Source: Haloferax elongans ATCC BAA-1513
Lineage (GTDB): Archaea; Halobacteriota; Halobacteria; Halobacteriales; Haloferacaceae
Reading direction: 5' to 3'
Length of the DNA stretch: 43,919 nt
Assembly: GCF_000336755.1 (NCBI RefSeq)
Contig: NZ_AOLK01000026.1
Span: 15,059 to 58,977, forward strand
Each line of letters starts with the position of its first letter. Position 1 is the stretch's first letter. This document shows, in pieces, positions 26,310-33,874 of the stretch. The translations under genes and the position numbers were made by a program. The notes beneath the pieces are model-generated. The model was not told the DNA's origin. It did no database searches and saw only the letters and a list, made by a program, of their open reading frames with translations.

Positions 26310-26380
26310 CGGCTCTTTCGGCCCAAACAACTCCTGACGGGCAACTCGGCCAAGCCGACGCGACGAGTCGCTCGGCCTAA

Positions 26381-27688
26381 CTACTCTGATTCGAGTGGGT
26401 CGCCATCCACACCGTGACTGGTAAGCTGAAGGTTCGGCAGGCGTCTGTAGCCCGACGTGCTGCCGGCGATGACCGAAAAGCCGAGTGTGCCAACGAGTTG
26501 TGGGACACCGGTGATGCCAGCACTCGCGAGGGCGAACGAGACCAGTACCGAGAGGACGACGACAACCGCCCCTACTGCGGCCTCGCGTAGAAGAACGTCT
26601 CTCAGTCGGCGGCGTCGCACAGACTGTTGTGTCTTGAAGACGGGCAGCACGTCCCGAAGTCGCGTCTGGACGAGGTAGTTCGACAGCACGGCAGCGAACC
26701 CACCGAGTGGGAACCACCATACCCACGAGACACCGAAGACGGGACTGAGTCCAGGGATGAACCCACTCAGTTCGGTGGACTGTTCAGTCCCGTCTGTCGG
26801 CCTCGACGACTGCCCGTCGTCGGTGGTATCGCCATCGTCCGACTCGGGAGCACTGGTGACGGTGTCATCGCTCGTGTTCTCATCGCCTGACTGTTCGGGA
26901 GTGGTGGTGGCAGTCGTAAGGGTACCCTGGGTCCCTGAGTCGTTCGTCGCATCGTCACCAATCGTTCCGCTATCGACACCGTCAGCACCATCGTTGTCGC
27001 TTCCGCCGGTGCTACCGCCAGCACCACCCGTGCCACCTCCGGCAGAACCTCCATCGTCACCGCCACCATCTCCACCATCGCCGCCACCACCAGCTCCGCC
27101 ATCGCCGCCACCACCAGCTCCGCCATCGCCGCCACCACCAGCTCCGCCATCGCCACCGTCCGAACCGCCGCCCGAGCCGCCGCTACCACCCGAGCCACCG
27201 GACCCTCCGCCAGAGTTGGACCCCGATTCAGGAACGGTGGCTTCGACGGTGATTTCGCCGGTGAAATCGCGGTCCTCGGGGATGACAGTGACGCCGAACA
27301 ACACAGACTCGTCTGGACGAAGCTGTATGGGTTCGCCCTCGACGCGCTGGCCGGTGTCCATCCGATGAATCGTTATCCGCTCGCTATCGGTCCTGAGTCG
27401 GACGGTCGTACTGTCGTTGCTGTTCTCGTAGCCAGCGAATCCGACGACAAAGAGGTCGTTCACTTGCGTGTGACTGTTTGGAAGGACCGGAGAGAGATGG
27501 AGTCGGATGCGTCCAGCGTCGTCGTACTCGACGTACTGGTTGCCGTTCTCGGTGTCTGCCGCGGTGAGATACACCCCAGAGTCGGACGCTGGTGCAATCT
27601 CGTCGCCACCCGTGAAGGCACCTGTCGCTAAGACGGTGCCGCTGAGAACTGCGGCGAGAGCGACGAGGGCGACGAGGGTACGGTTCAT
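26381..27688 (-). CDS. SipW-type signal protein with Gly-rich linker and membrane C-terminus
   Basis: 435 residues. The N-terminus (MNRTLVALVALAAVLSGTVLATGAFT) ends in the GAFT motif of SipW-type signals and is followed by a DUF1102-like beta domain (DSGVYLTAADTENGNQYVEYDD...) to about residue 155. Then comes a linker of some 70 residues made almost only of Gly, Ser, Asp and Ala, a Thr/Asp-rich stretch, and three C-terminal helices (VSWVWWFPLGGFAAVLSNY, AVGAVVVVLSVLVSFALA, VPQLVGTLGFSVIAG). It is probably a surface protein held in the membrane at its C-terminus. It faces DUF5305 convergently. Confidence 0.75.
   Translation of the reverse strand: MNRTLVALVALAAVLSGTVLATGAFTGGDEIAPASDSGVYLTAADTENGNQYVEYDDAGRIRLHLSPVLPNSHTQVNDLFVVGFAGYENSNDSTTVRLRTDSERITIHRMDTGQRVEGEPIQLRPDESVLFGVTVIPEDRDFTGEITVEATVPESGSNSGGGSGGSGGSGGSGGGSDGGDGGAGGGGDGGAGGGGDGGAGGGGDGGDGGGDDGGSAGGGTGGAGGSTGGSDNDGADGVDSGTIGDDATNDSGTQGTLTTATTTPEQSGDENTSDDTVTSAPESDDGDTTDDGQSSRPTDGTEQSTELSGFIPGLSPVFGVSWVWWFPLGGFAAVLSNYLVQTRLRDVLPVFKTQQSVRRRRLRDVLLREAAVGAVVVVLSVLVSFALASAGITGVPQLVGTLGFSVIAGSTSGYRRLPNLQLTSHGVDGDPLESE
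27093..27164. repeat. 24-bp tandem repeat in the Gly-rich linker
   Basis: Units of 24 bp start at 27093, 27117 and 27141 (plus strand GCTCCGCCATCGCCGCCACC then ACCA); the third diverges near its end. On the coding strand each adds eight residues of Gly, Asp and Ala. Slippage here would change linker length in frame. Confidence 0.85.
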
Positions 27689-27718
27689 ACTTGCGGGGAC
27701 CTATAGGTGGCTCGTCCG

Positions 27719-28291
27719 TCAGTTGTTCGTCGCTTCCACGACGAACGTCACCGATCCGATATCGTCGAGGCTGCTTCCATCGACGTTGTCGTCCAGGAGG
27801 TCGACGACAATGTCGACTTCGACGACGTCAGCGTTCTGCCCATTGTTTCCGTCGGGACCAAGTTCGATTGCGTTCCCGGACGTCCCGTCGCCGACGATAG
27901 ACGCGTCGTCGACACGAAAGTCGAGAACGTCGCCATTACTCGGGTCGTCACCGACGCCATCAGTGCTACCATCGACGTACAAATTAACCGTGTTACTGCC
28001 GTTGTTGTCGATTTCGAGAGCGTCAGTGAACGTCGTCTTCGCGCGCTCGTTGAGGTTCGTCTCTTCGAACTTGATCACGTCGACGGACTCGCTCGTATCT
28101 GTCCCGATAATCGTCCCCGCACCAACGCCACTTCCCTTGTCGAAACTTACCTGTGCCGACCCGCTGTCACTGGAAACATTGAGATCGACGTTGCGGTCTG
28201 CCTCGATAGAAGTGAACGCACCGGAGCCGAAGACGGCACCCGTTCCAACGCTTGCGGCACCGATACTGAGTAAGAGACTTCTGCGATTCAT
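27719..28291 (-). CDS. DUF1102/SipW-type secreted protein
   Basis: 190 residues. Signal segment MNRRSLLLSIGAASVGTGAV followed by FGSGAFTSIEADR, the motif shared with the other three proteins of this cluster. The mature part is acidic and beta-rich (DVIKFEETNLNERAKTTFTDALEIDNNGSNTVNLYVDG), like haloarchaeal DUF1102 and bacterial TasA/camelysin relatives. It is probably cleaved by the S26B peptidase encoded at 31013-32164 and assembled on the cell surface. It is divergent from the similar gene at 28410, with 118 bp between the two starts. Confidence 0.85.
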   Translation of the reverse strand: MNRRSLLLSIGAASVGTGAVFGSGAFTSIEADRNVDLNVSSDSGSAQVSFDKGSGVGAGTIIGTDTSESVDVIKFEETNLNERAKTTFTDALEIDNNGSNTVNLYVDGSTDGVGDDPSNGDVLDFRVDDASIVGDGTSGNAIELGPDGNNGQNADVVEVDIVVDLLDDNVDGSSLDDIGSVTFVVEATNN

Positions 28292-28409
28292 CTTACTTGA
28301 ACTCTCTCGTACATGGGCTTATTACTGAACAGCATTAGCCCCCTTAATCAGTGGTTTAACCCAGCTAACGCCAGTCATTAGTAAGTCGTCACTTTGTGAA
28401 GGGACGGGT
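28292..28409. promoter_or_regulatory. divergent promoter region of the two DUF1102 genes
   Basis: 118 bp shared by both genes. AT-rich elements TTATTACT (around 28320) and TTAATCAG (around 28352) could be TATA boxes in either direction. A purine-rich GAAGGGACGGG precedes the ATG at 28410. A common control of the two surface proteins is likely but no operator is obvious. Confidence 0.35.
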
Positions 28410-29045
28410 ATGAAGATGAACCGCAGAAGTGTCCTCGGACTCATCGGGACGATTGGTATCGGAACTGGTGCGGCATTCGGCTCTGGCGCATTTAGCACAG
28501 TCGAGGCGACACGCGAAGTCGAAGTCAACGTGGTCGGCGTCGACGACGACGGGAACGAAGACGGCTCGCAGATTGCAGACCGGTTCACGGACGTGTTGGT
28601 TGACGCGTCTTCCGACGAAGTCGCGCTGCGCAGCGCTGACGGAACGCTCGTCACAGACCCCACGACGCTGTTCCCCACGGCGAGCGATACGCTCGATGCG
28701 AACGGAAACGCTGACATCGACGAGAACTACGTGAGTCTCATCGCCAACGACGTGACTGTCGTCTTCGGATACGAAGACGGGAGTACCGACGAGCGTCTGA
28801 TGCCGAACAGCACGTACACCTACCCCACTGGCTTCTTCACGCTGGTGAACAACGACGATGGCAGTGGACAGGCCTTCTCTGTCGAACTCGAATCTGGCGA
28901 CACGTTCCTCACCGAGATTGGCGGAAGCAACCCCTACAGCGAAGACGTCGCCGCCGATACGACGTCCGAACTGAGTGCCAAACTCGAAACTGGCGACACC
29001 GGGACCGAGAGTGAAACGCTGACCATCACGATCAACGAAGCCTAA
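28410..29045 (+). CDS. DUF1102/SipW-type secreted protein
   Basis: 211 residues. Signal MKMNRRSVLGLIGTIGIGTG then AAFGSGAFSTVEATREVEVNV, matching the divergent neighbour almost residue by residue around the cleavage region. The mature part contains the DUF1102 features (DRFTDVLVDASSDEVALRS, then FGYEDGSTDERLMPNSTYTYP and FTLVNNDDGSGQAFSVELES). It is predicted to be a surface or filament component. A Met at codon 3 is an equally good start. Confidence 0.85.
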   Translation: MKMNRRSVLGLIGTIGIGTGAAFGSGAFSTVEATREVEVNVVGVDDDGNEDGSQIADRFTDVLVDASSDEVALRSADGTLVTDPTTLFPTASDTLDANGNADIDENYVSLIANDVTVVFGYEDGSTDERLMPNSTYTYPTGFFTLVNNDDGSGQAFSVELESGDTFLTEIGGSNPYSEDVAADTTSELSAKLETGDTGTESETLTITINEA

Positions 29046-29204
29046 TCGGTCTTCACGGCGGATATGGGTATTCGCTTGGGTTGTCTGTCGGCGTTCGTCT
29101 CGCGACTCTGCTGACGGTCAGTTGGAGAGTTGGGTGGCGTTTTCCTTCGCCACGTTGGAAGATACTATCGGTATTGATGATTGGTTGCCATTGACAATAT
29201 CAAA

Positions 29205-29816
29205 ATGCAGAACGTAACGAGAACACGTATTACTGTCAATACTGAAGATACGCGTATGGTGCAGTTGGAGCAGAGAGGCTCTGGTGAGAGACCTGTCTCG
29301 CGCGACGAGGTCTACGGTCTCTTAAGTAACCACCGCCGTCGATACGCCCTCCACGCGATCAAACAAGGAGATGGACCAACTGAACTCTCGAACCTCGCTG
29401 AACAAGTCGCAGCATGGGAAAACGGAAAGTCCGTCCGCGAAGTCACGTCTACCGAACGACATCGCGTGTACACCTCGATGCAGCAGACACACCTTCCGGC
29501 GTTGGAACGTGCAGGTGTCATCACTCACGATAACGGGACCATCACACTGACCGAACAGGCGACAGATTTGGACGTCTATCTGGATGTCGTACCAGGCAAC
29601 TCGATTCCGTGGGCCGAATACTATCTTGGGCTCTCGGCAGTAGCGATTAGCCTCGTCGCTGCCGTCTGGGTTGGCGTGTTCCCCGCCTGGATTCCACAAC
29701 TGGTGTGGGCCGCGGTTATTTCGCTTCTCTTCATGGGCTCTGCGGCGTATCACGTCTACCAGAATCGGCGTATGCAGTTGGGAGAGACCGACAAACCACC
29801 AGAACTTATGCAATGA
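29205..29816 (+). CDS. winged-helix membrane regulator (DUF7344-like)
   Basis: 203 residues from ATG 29205; ATG 29256 (MVQLEQRGSGERPVSRDEVY) is equally plausible, and a TTG lies at 29181. The N-terminal domain SRDEVYGLLSNHRRRYALHAIKQGDGPTELSNLAEQVAAWENG is the DUF7344 winged helix common in haloarchaea. Two C-terminal helices follow (YYLGLSAVAISLVAAVWVGVF and QLVWAAVISLLFMGSAAYHVY). It may regulate the surface-protein cluster from the membrane. Its TGA overlaps the ATG of the first mini-ORF leading to the LamG gene. Confidence 0.8.
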   Translation: MQNVTRTRITVNTEDTRMVQLEQRGSGERPVSRDEVYGLLSNHRRRYALHAIKQGDGPTELSNLAEQVAAWENGKSVREVTSTERHRVYTSMQQTHLPALERAGVITHDNGTITLTEQATDLDVYLDVVPGNSIPWAEYYLGLSAVAISLVAAVWVGVFPAWIPQLVWAAVISLLFMGSAAYHVYQNRRMQLGETDKPPELMQ

Positions 29817-29845
29817 CGAATAGTTCCCCAAGGCCCATAGAATGA
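29813..29845 (+). CDS. 10-codon mini-ORF 1 before the LamG gene
   Basis: MTNSSPRPIE then TGA. Its ATG overlaps the stop of the wHTH gene and its stop overlaps the ATG of mini-ORF 2, both as ATGA. Probably a leader for translational coupling, or simply the product of a 29-bp duplication. Confidence 0.45.
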   Translation: MTNSSPRPIE

Positions 29846-29874
29846 CGAATACACTCCCAGAAATCCAAGAATGA
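29842..29874 (+). CDS. 10-codon mini-ORF 2 before the LamG gene
   Basis: MTNTLPEIQE then TGA. Like mini-ORF 1 it begins ATGACGAAT, is ten codons long, and ends in an ATGA overlap, here with the LamG gene start at 29871. The distance between successive ATGs is 29 bp in both cases. Confidence 0.45.
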   Translation: MTNTLPEIQE

Positions 29875-30968
29875 CGAAAAAGTGGACTCGGCGGGGCGCA
29901 CTCGCGTTACTCGCCTCCGGCGCGGGAATGCTCGCTGTCGATACCGCCGGGTTCACGACGATTAACGCCGACCGAGCAAGCACCCTTAGAACAGAGGCTG
30001 ATTCGAACGCCCTCCTTGGTGTTGGTGACACGCATGTAGAGGGCAGTGACGGCAACAGCGTGACACTCACCACGCTGACGAATCGATTCGACGAGCCACT
30101 CACGTGGTTCCACGTCGACGTGCCACTCGGCGCGCCGATACGCGATGTCGAGACACCGAGGCAACTTGCGCCCGGTGAACAGGGCGACATCGAAGCCACG
30201 CTGTCGTGTTCCCAAGAGACGACGTCTGTCGAACTCACTATCTCTGCAGGTGGCAACGATCAAGAAGTCGAACTTACACGAGACTTCACCATCGTGTGCG
30301 ACGACCCCCAAGTCGCCAGGTGGACGTTCAGCGAGCCCAAGAATACCACGTACCTCGACGACGAATGGGGTTCCCACACTGCGCAACGAAGTCGCTCTAC
30401 GTGGCCGCAGACGTGGCCGAGAAACGCCTTGCCCAAAGATAGGACGTTGCGCTTCAACGGCAATCACGATGTCGTGACGGTCCAAGACGACGACGAGTTA
30501 GACCTGACGTCTGACTTCACACTCTCTATTTGGGTGCGATACTGGGAGAGATCAAGTCACGACCTGGCGAGGTTGTTTAGCAAGTGGAATTCGGTCGGCG
30601 ACGAAAGCTACCAGTTCTTCATCGCCGAGCGACCGTTTAGTAACAGAGACCACGAAATCGTGATCGAGACGACAGAGCGATACGAACTCACTGGCATTTC
30701 AGTTCAGGAGGGCCACTGGCAGCTTCTGACTTGGACACACAGTGACGAAGGAGACCACGTGTACGTCAACGAAGTTGGCTACGACGTCCCGAGTGTCCCC
30801 GATGCACAACCATCTGGGCAACCACTCCGTATCGGAAACGGTCTCGACCACGGAGGGAACCTCGACTATGGCTTTACTGGGCTGTTAGATGACGCCCGTA
30901 TCTACAGTCGAGCACTGACCGCGGAAGAAGTTCGGAATCTCTACCGTCACGGAAACATCGACGGGTGA
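29871..30968 (+). CDS. secreted LamG-domain protein with SipW-like signal
   Basis: 365 residues. Signal MTKKWTRRGALALLASGAGM then DTAGFTTINADR, again the GF(T/S) region shared by the cluster. Residues about 35-145 form a beta-rich DUF1102-like part; from VARWTFSEPKNTTYLDDEWG to the end is a LamG/concanavalin-like domain (LRFNGNHDVVTVQDDDELDL, DFTLSIWVRYWE, GHWQLLTWTHSDEGDHVYVNE, GLLDDARIYSRALTAEEVRNLY). LamG domains bind carbohydrates or proteins at cell surfaces. It is probably exported by the S26B peptidase encoded convergently. Confidence 0.85.
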   Translation: MTKKWTRRGALALLASGAGMLAVDTAGFTTINADRASTLRTEADSNALLGVGDTHVEGSDGNSVTLTTLTNRFDEPLTWFHVDVPLGAPIRDVETPRQLAPGEQGDIEATLSCSQETTSVELTISAGGNDQEVELTRDFTIVCDDPQVARWTFSEPKNTTYLDDEWGSHTAQRSRSTWPQTWPRNALPKDRTLRFNGNHDVVTVQDDDELDLTSDFTLSIWVRYWERSSHDLARLFSKWNSVGDESYQFFIAERPFSNRDHEIVIETTERYELTGISVQEGHWQLLTWTHSDEGDHVYVNEVGYDVPSVPDAQPSGQPLRIGNGLDHGGNLDYGFTGLLDDARIYSRALTAEEVRNLYRHGNIDG

Positions 30969-31012
30969 CATCCACCTCGTCGTAGACAGCGAGCCCGCAA
31001 TTTACAATGTGC

Positions 31013-32164
31013 TCATTTGAACAAGCGCTTTAGCCGACGCGTGAGCGGAATATCGCGGCTCGTATCTCGAAGACGCTTCGAGCCGAACCCGAACACTGCA
31101 CCGACCATCGCAGAGACACTCAAGAGTATGAGTACGTTGAATGCAGCGATAGCCACAACCGGATGAATTGAGTGCAATTGTTCGATGATACTCGGCGGGA
31201 GTATCAAGAAGTATCGACGCTCGGTAATCGTGACGACGGTTTGCTTGCGCGGCGGTGGTGCGGTCACGAAGAGCGTCGCTGTCGCCGATTTATCACGTGG
31301 AACGACGAGCCTGTTTTGGCTCATCTCCGCGTCTGGATGGGTCGTCTCGAGGAAGATAAGCATCGTCACGAGCCCGCCGTTCTTCGCGGTGAACCCGTTT
31401 TCGACCTGGTCACCGGGCTGGATATCGTCTGACAGTTCGTCTCCATCGACAGCAACTTGATGCGTCCCGCTCGGTGCCAACATTGCGGCGTTCGCCGGGA
31501 CGAGCACCAAGAATGCTAACCCGAGCGCGACCCACCGACCGTCGATGGCGTCGCTGTCAGTTCGTGACCGCTTTCGGTCTCGGCTCTTCTGTTGTCCATC
31601 GCGTAAATCGTCGATAAATATGAAGAGGAACAGGACGAGTCCGACGGAGATGAACAAGCCGCTGAGCCCCTGTGAGCCGAACGGTGAATCGACACCGAGT
31701 GCAGTCGTCAACGCCGTTTGTGCACCAGACACGGTGTTTCGAACCGTCGCGATGGCAGTCCCCAGCCCCGGGATTCGAATTACGTTGCCGTTTATCTGGA
31801 GGGCTGTCGCGACGATTCTGTCTTCTGTGACCACCGGTTCGTCGCTGCTTTGGTCCCGAAACGGGTTGTTGTCACCTTTCGTGATATAGCCCCGCTCTGT
31901 CTCTTCGACGACTCTGTGTGTCGTCAGCCCACCCCCTTGCAGTTCGATGGCGTCGAAGACGATGACATCTCCCGGTTCGATTTCACCAGAGAACGGTTCA
32001 GGGATAGCGACAAAGGCATCTCCCGTGTGCAGCGTCGGCGACATGCTCCCAGAGGTGACGTACCCCAGAAGGACAGGTTGGCCGAGGAGTTGACCCACCA
32101 CGAGTGAGATGACCACAATCGTGGCTACGACGGTGAAAAAATCCTCTGCGAACTGCCGCAACAT
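31013..32164 (-). CDS. archaeal S26B signal peptidase I (SipW-like)
   Basis: 383 residues. An N-terminal helix (FFTVVATIVVISLVVGQLLG) leads to the catalytic core: SGSMSPTLHTGD with the nucleophile Ser, TTHRVVE with His in place of the bacterial Lys, and YITKGDNNPFRD with the acidic residue. This Ser-His-Asp arrangement is known for archaeal and ER signal peptidases. The C-terminal half adds helices and an extracellular beta part (VDGDELSDDIQPGDQVENGF...) beyond the usual enzyme. It should remove the SipW-type signals of the four neighbouring proteins. Confidence 0.9.
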   Translation of the reverse strand: MLRQFAEDFFTVVATIVVISLVVGQLLGQPVLLGYVTSGSMSPTLHTGDAFVAIPEPFSGEIEPGDVIVFDAIELQGGGLTTHRVVEETERGYITKGDNNPFRDQSSDEPVVTEDRIVATALQINGNVIRIPGLGTAIATVRNTVSGAQTALTTALGVDSPFGSQGLSGLFISVGLVLFLFIFIDDLRDGQQKSRDRKRSRTDSDAIDGRWVALGLAFLVLVPANAAMLAPSGTHQVAVDGDELSDDIQPGDQVENGFTAKNGGLVTMLIFLETTHPDAEMSQNRLVVPRDKSATATLFVTAPPPRKQTVVTITERRYFLILPPSIIEQLHSIHPVVAIAAFNVLILLSVSAMVGAVFGFGSKRLRDTSRDIPLTRRLKRLFK

Positions 32165-32227
32165 AGCTTCTCTTCTTAGTTGTAGGGTTTCAAACTAGCG
32201 GAGGTGGAAGCAACATGCGACACTCTG

Positions 32228-32539
32228 CTACGAGAGTTGGTGTTCCGCAAACTCGGTGACTGACTCGATAGCGTCTGTGAGTTGGTTCTCGGCTTCGTAT
32301 TCTTCCGAATGCTCGATTTCCCACCCATTCCCAGGTGAGCGTGTGACGTAGAGAACTTCGCTCTGGGTTGCTAAAATTATATCATCGACGTGTGGCGGCT
32401 CGAACCCCGTGGAATCAGTGGATTTGATTGCTACTGGGAGCGCTCTGCAGATGCCATCCTCAGACTCGAACTGACCGACCGCATCAGGAGAAAGCGGAAC
32501 GTCCGGGAGCAGGTCCAAAGCAGGGATATCAAACGACAT
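32228..32539 (-). CDS. conserved haloarchaeal-type hypothetical protein
   Basis: 103 residues, acidic and soluble, without signal or membrane segment. Residues DIILATQSEVLYVTRSPGNGWEIEHSEEYEAENQLTDAIESVTEFAEHQL suggest a small alpha/beta fold. No family recognised. AT-rich sequence directly before the ATG provides a TATA box. It is the last gene before the accessory island. Confidence 0.6.
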   Translation of the reverse strand: MSFDIPALDLLPDVPLSPDAVGQFESEDGICRALPVAIKSTDSTGFEPPHVDDIILATQSEVLYVTRSPGNGWEIEHSEEYEAENQLTDAIESVTEFAEHQLS

Positions 32540-32581
32540 AGATTAATTTTCTAATTCAACATACATCAATCTGACTACAAA

Positions 32582-32863
32582 GTGGCACGACGTCGGCGGC
32601 GTGAACCGGAGTGGGATGTTGGACTTCCGGAATCGACGAGCGTGAGACCGCTGATTAAACATCGCATCTTCCGCCCCATCGACCACGCGCATAACGCGCG
32701 GGTCGATGGGCCTCGATACCGTCAAAGATCAATGTGTGAGACCGTCTTCTCGTCGATCAAGCGCACGCACGGCGACGCCGTGCGTGCGCGAACGTGGTAC
32801 CGAGAATTTCGTGAACTCGTCTTGAAATGTGTCGTTCATAACATCAAGCGTGCCGCAACCTAG
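32582..32863 (+). pseudogene. IS5-type transposase, C-terminal remnant
   Basis: A 93-codon frame of which RPLIKHRIFRPIDHAHNARVDG...MCETVFSSIKRTHGDAVRARTWYREFRELVLKCVVHNIKRA is the C-terminus of an IS5-like DDE transposase, including the Glu of the DDE triad (CETVFSSIKR). The N-terminal two thirds with both Asp residues are missing, so it is inactive. No terminal inverted repeats were identified. It marks the left border of the island. Confidence 0.8.
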
Positions 32864-33041
32864 CCAAATCAACCGCCGCATGGCGATTCACCAGAGCCCA
32901 ATTTTATGACAAGGTGTTTTTTGGAATCATTATCTGGTTATGTATTAAAATGAAGAAATTTGATTGACTGGGTTTATTATTGAATAACGTAGTCCTGTCC
33001 CATGTTTATTATATCACCTATCTCATCGATTCCATTATCAA

Positions 33042-33509
33042 TTATTTTTCTATTTCCTTAATAACATCTTGTCCCACTTCGACAGCATAGTCAGCGCCAT
33101 CATTAGCAGCATCCTCAAGATCATTAGCCATCTCTTTTGCGGCTTCTTCTGCTTCCTCGGGTACATCAATACTCTCACACATGACTTTGAGTCCTACTGG
33201 ATACTTCACATCTGCAAAACGCGCATCAGTCACGTATACCCCGACATATTGTGCATCACAGGGAGTGTTCTCTCGAATTGCGTCGTTAACTGCGCATCCT
33301 AAAGTGGGCCCGGCACAAACTCCTGCCACAATGGCCCCAAGTCGAGGATCGGCCTTAACGGCCCCGATACTGATAGCTGCGCAACTGAGCACCTCTGCAT
33401 TATAGTCTATCCCGTGTTCGTCTAACCAATCATTTAACTGATGGTCCGGATCCTCAAAGGCATCACAAAGATTATCAATCGGAATCCTGCCAACGTAATT
33501 TAGAGCCAT
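33042..33509 (-). CDS. cysteine-containing small protein, possible halocin-like
   Basis: 155 residues. The middle has five Cys within 42 residues, with Gly/Ala-rich hydrophobic stretches: SCAAISIGAVKADPRLG, AGVCAGPTLGCAVNDAIRENTPC. The C-terminus is an acidic helix (PEEAEEAAKEMANDLEDAANDG). The Cys pattern and a GPTxxC/AVxxxxxE...C order recall the microhalocin HalC8 region, but the match is by eye and weak. GC content is clearly below that of neighbouring genes, suggesting transfer. It starts 2 bp after the stop of the gene at 33512. Confidence 0.5.
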   Translation of the reverse strand: MALNYVGRIPIDNLCDAFEDPDHQLNDWLDEHGIDYNAEVLSCAAISIGAVKADPRLGAIVAGVCAGPTLGCAVNDAIRENTPCDAQYVGVYVTDARFADVKYPVGLKVMCESIDVPEEAEEAAKEMANDLEDAANDGADYAVEVGQDVIKEIEK

Positions 33510-33511
33510 TG

Positions 33512-33874
33512 TTACTTGTCCCCTCCAACAACTGGGACTGTATATGTGGATGCATTTCCGTCATCAGCAGTCGCGAAAGCGCGTGCTGAACCTCCGTGTG
33601 CTGAACCCGTCATTTCGTGAACTGTGACCGGCTCTCCCTCATGCTGAGTGATCCCACGGACAGAGACTATATCGTCCTGCTTCTGAGCATATAGTATCGC
33701 GGCATGACCTTGGTTATCTGTAGTCTCCCCCGTGTAGGAGAAGCCCAATCTGAGGGCGGACCACTGCTCTCCAGTATCTTTATTCGTTATTTTTGCTGTG
33801 ACAGTATGGTCTTCTGTTTCCGCTTTGAACCCGCTACTCTCTATTCGTCGTTGCGCGACGTTCGACACGCCCAT
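33512..33874 (-). CDS. small protein co-transcribed with the Cys-containing protein
   Basis: 120 residues from the ATG at 33874. The central part (FKAETEDHTVTAKITNKDTGEQW, LRLGFSYTGETTDNQGHAAILYAQKQDDIVSVRGITQH) is beta-rich; no signal. In HalC8-type precursors an N-terminal immunity part precedes the Cys part; here two adjacent genes could correspond, but this is speculation. The first 14 codons overlap the end of the nucleotidyltransferase pseudogene in another frame, so the true N-terminus may have been lost at a junction. Confidence 0.55.
   Translation of the reverse strand: MGVSNVAQRRIESSGFKAETEDHTVTAKITNKDTGEQWSALRLGFSYTGETTDNQGHAAILYAQKQDDIVSVRGITQHEGEPVTVHEMTGSAHGGSARAFATADDGNASTYTVPVVGGDK

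Noticed and set aside
26757-27368. Pro-rich plus-strand frame
   Set aside because: It is the complement of the Gly-rich linker gene, and its Pro runs mirror the GGN codons.
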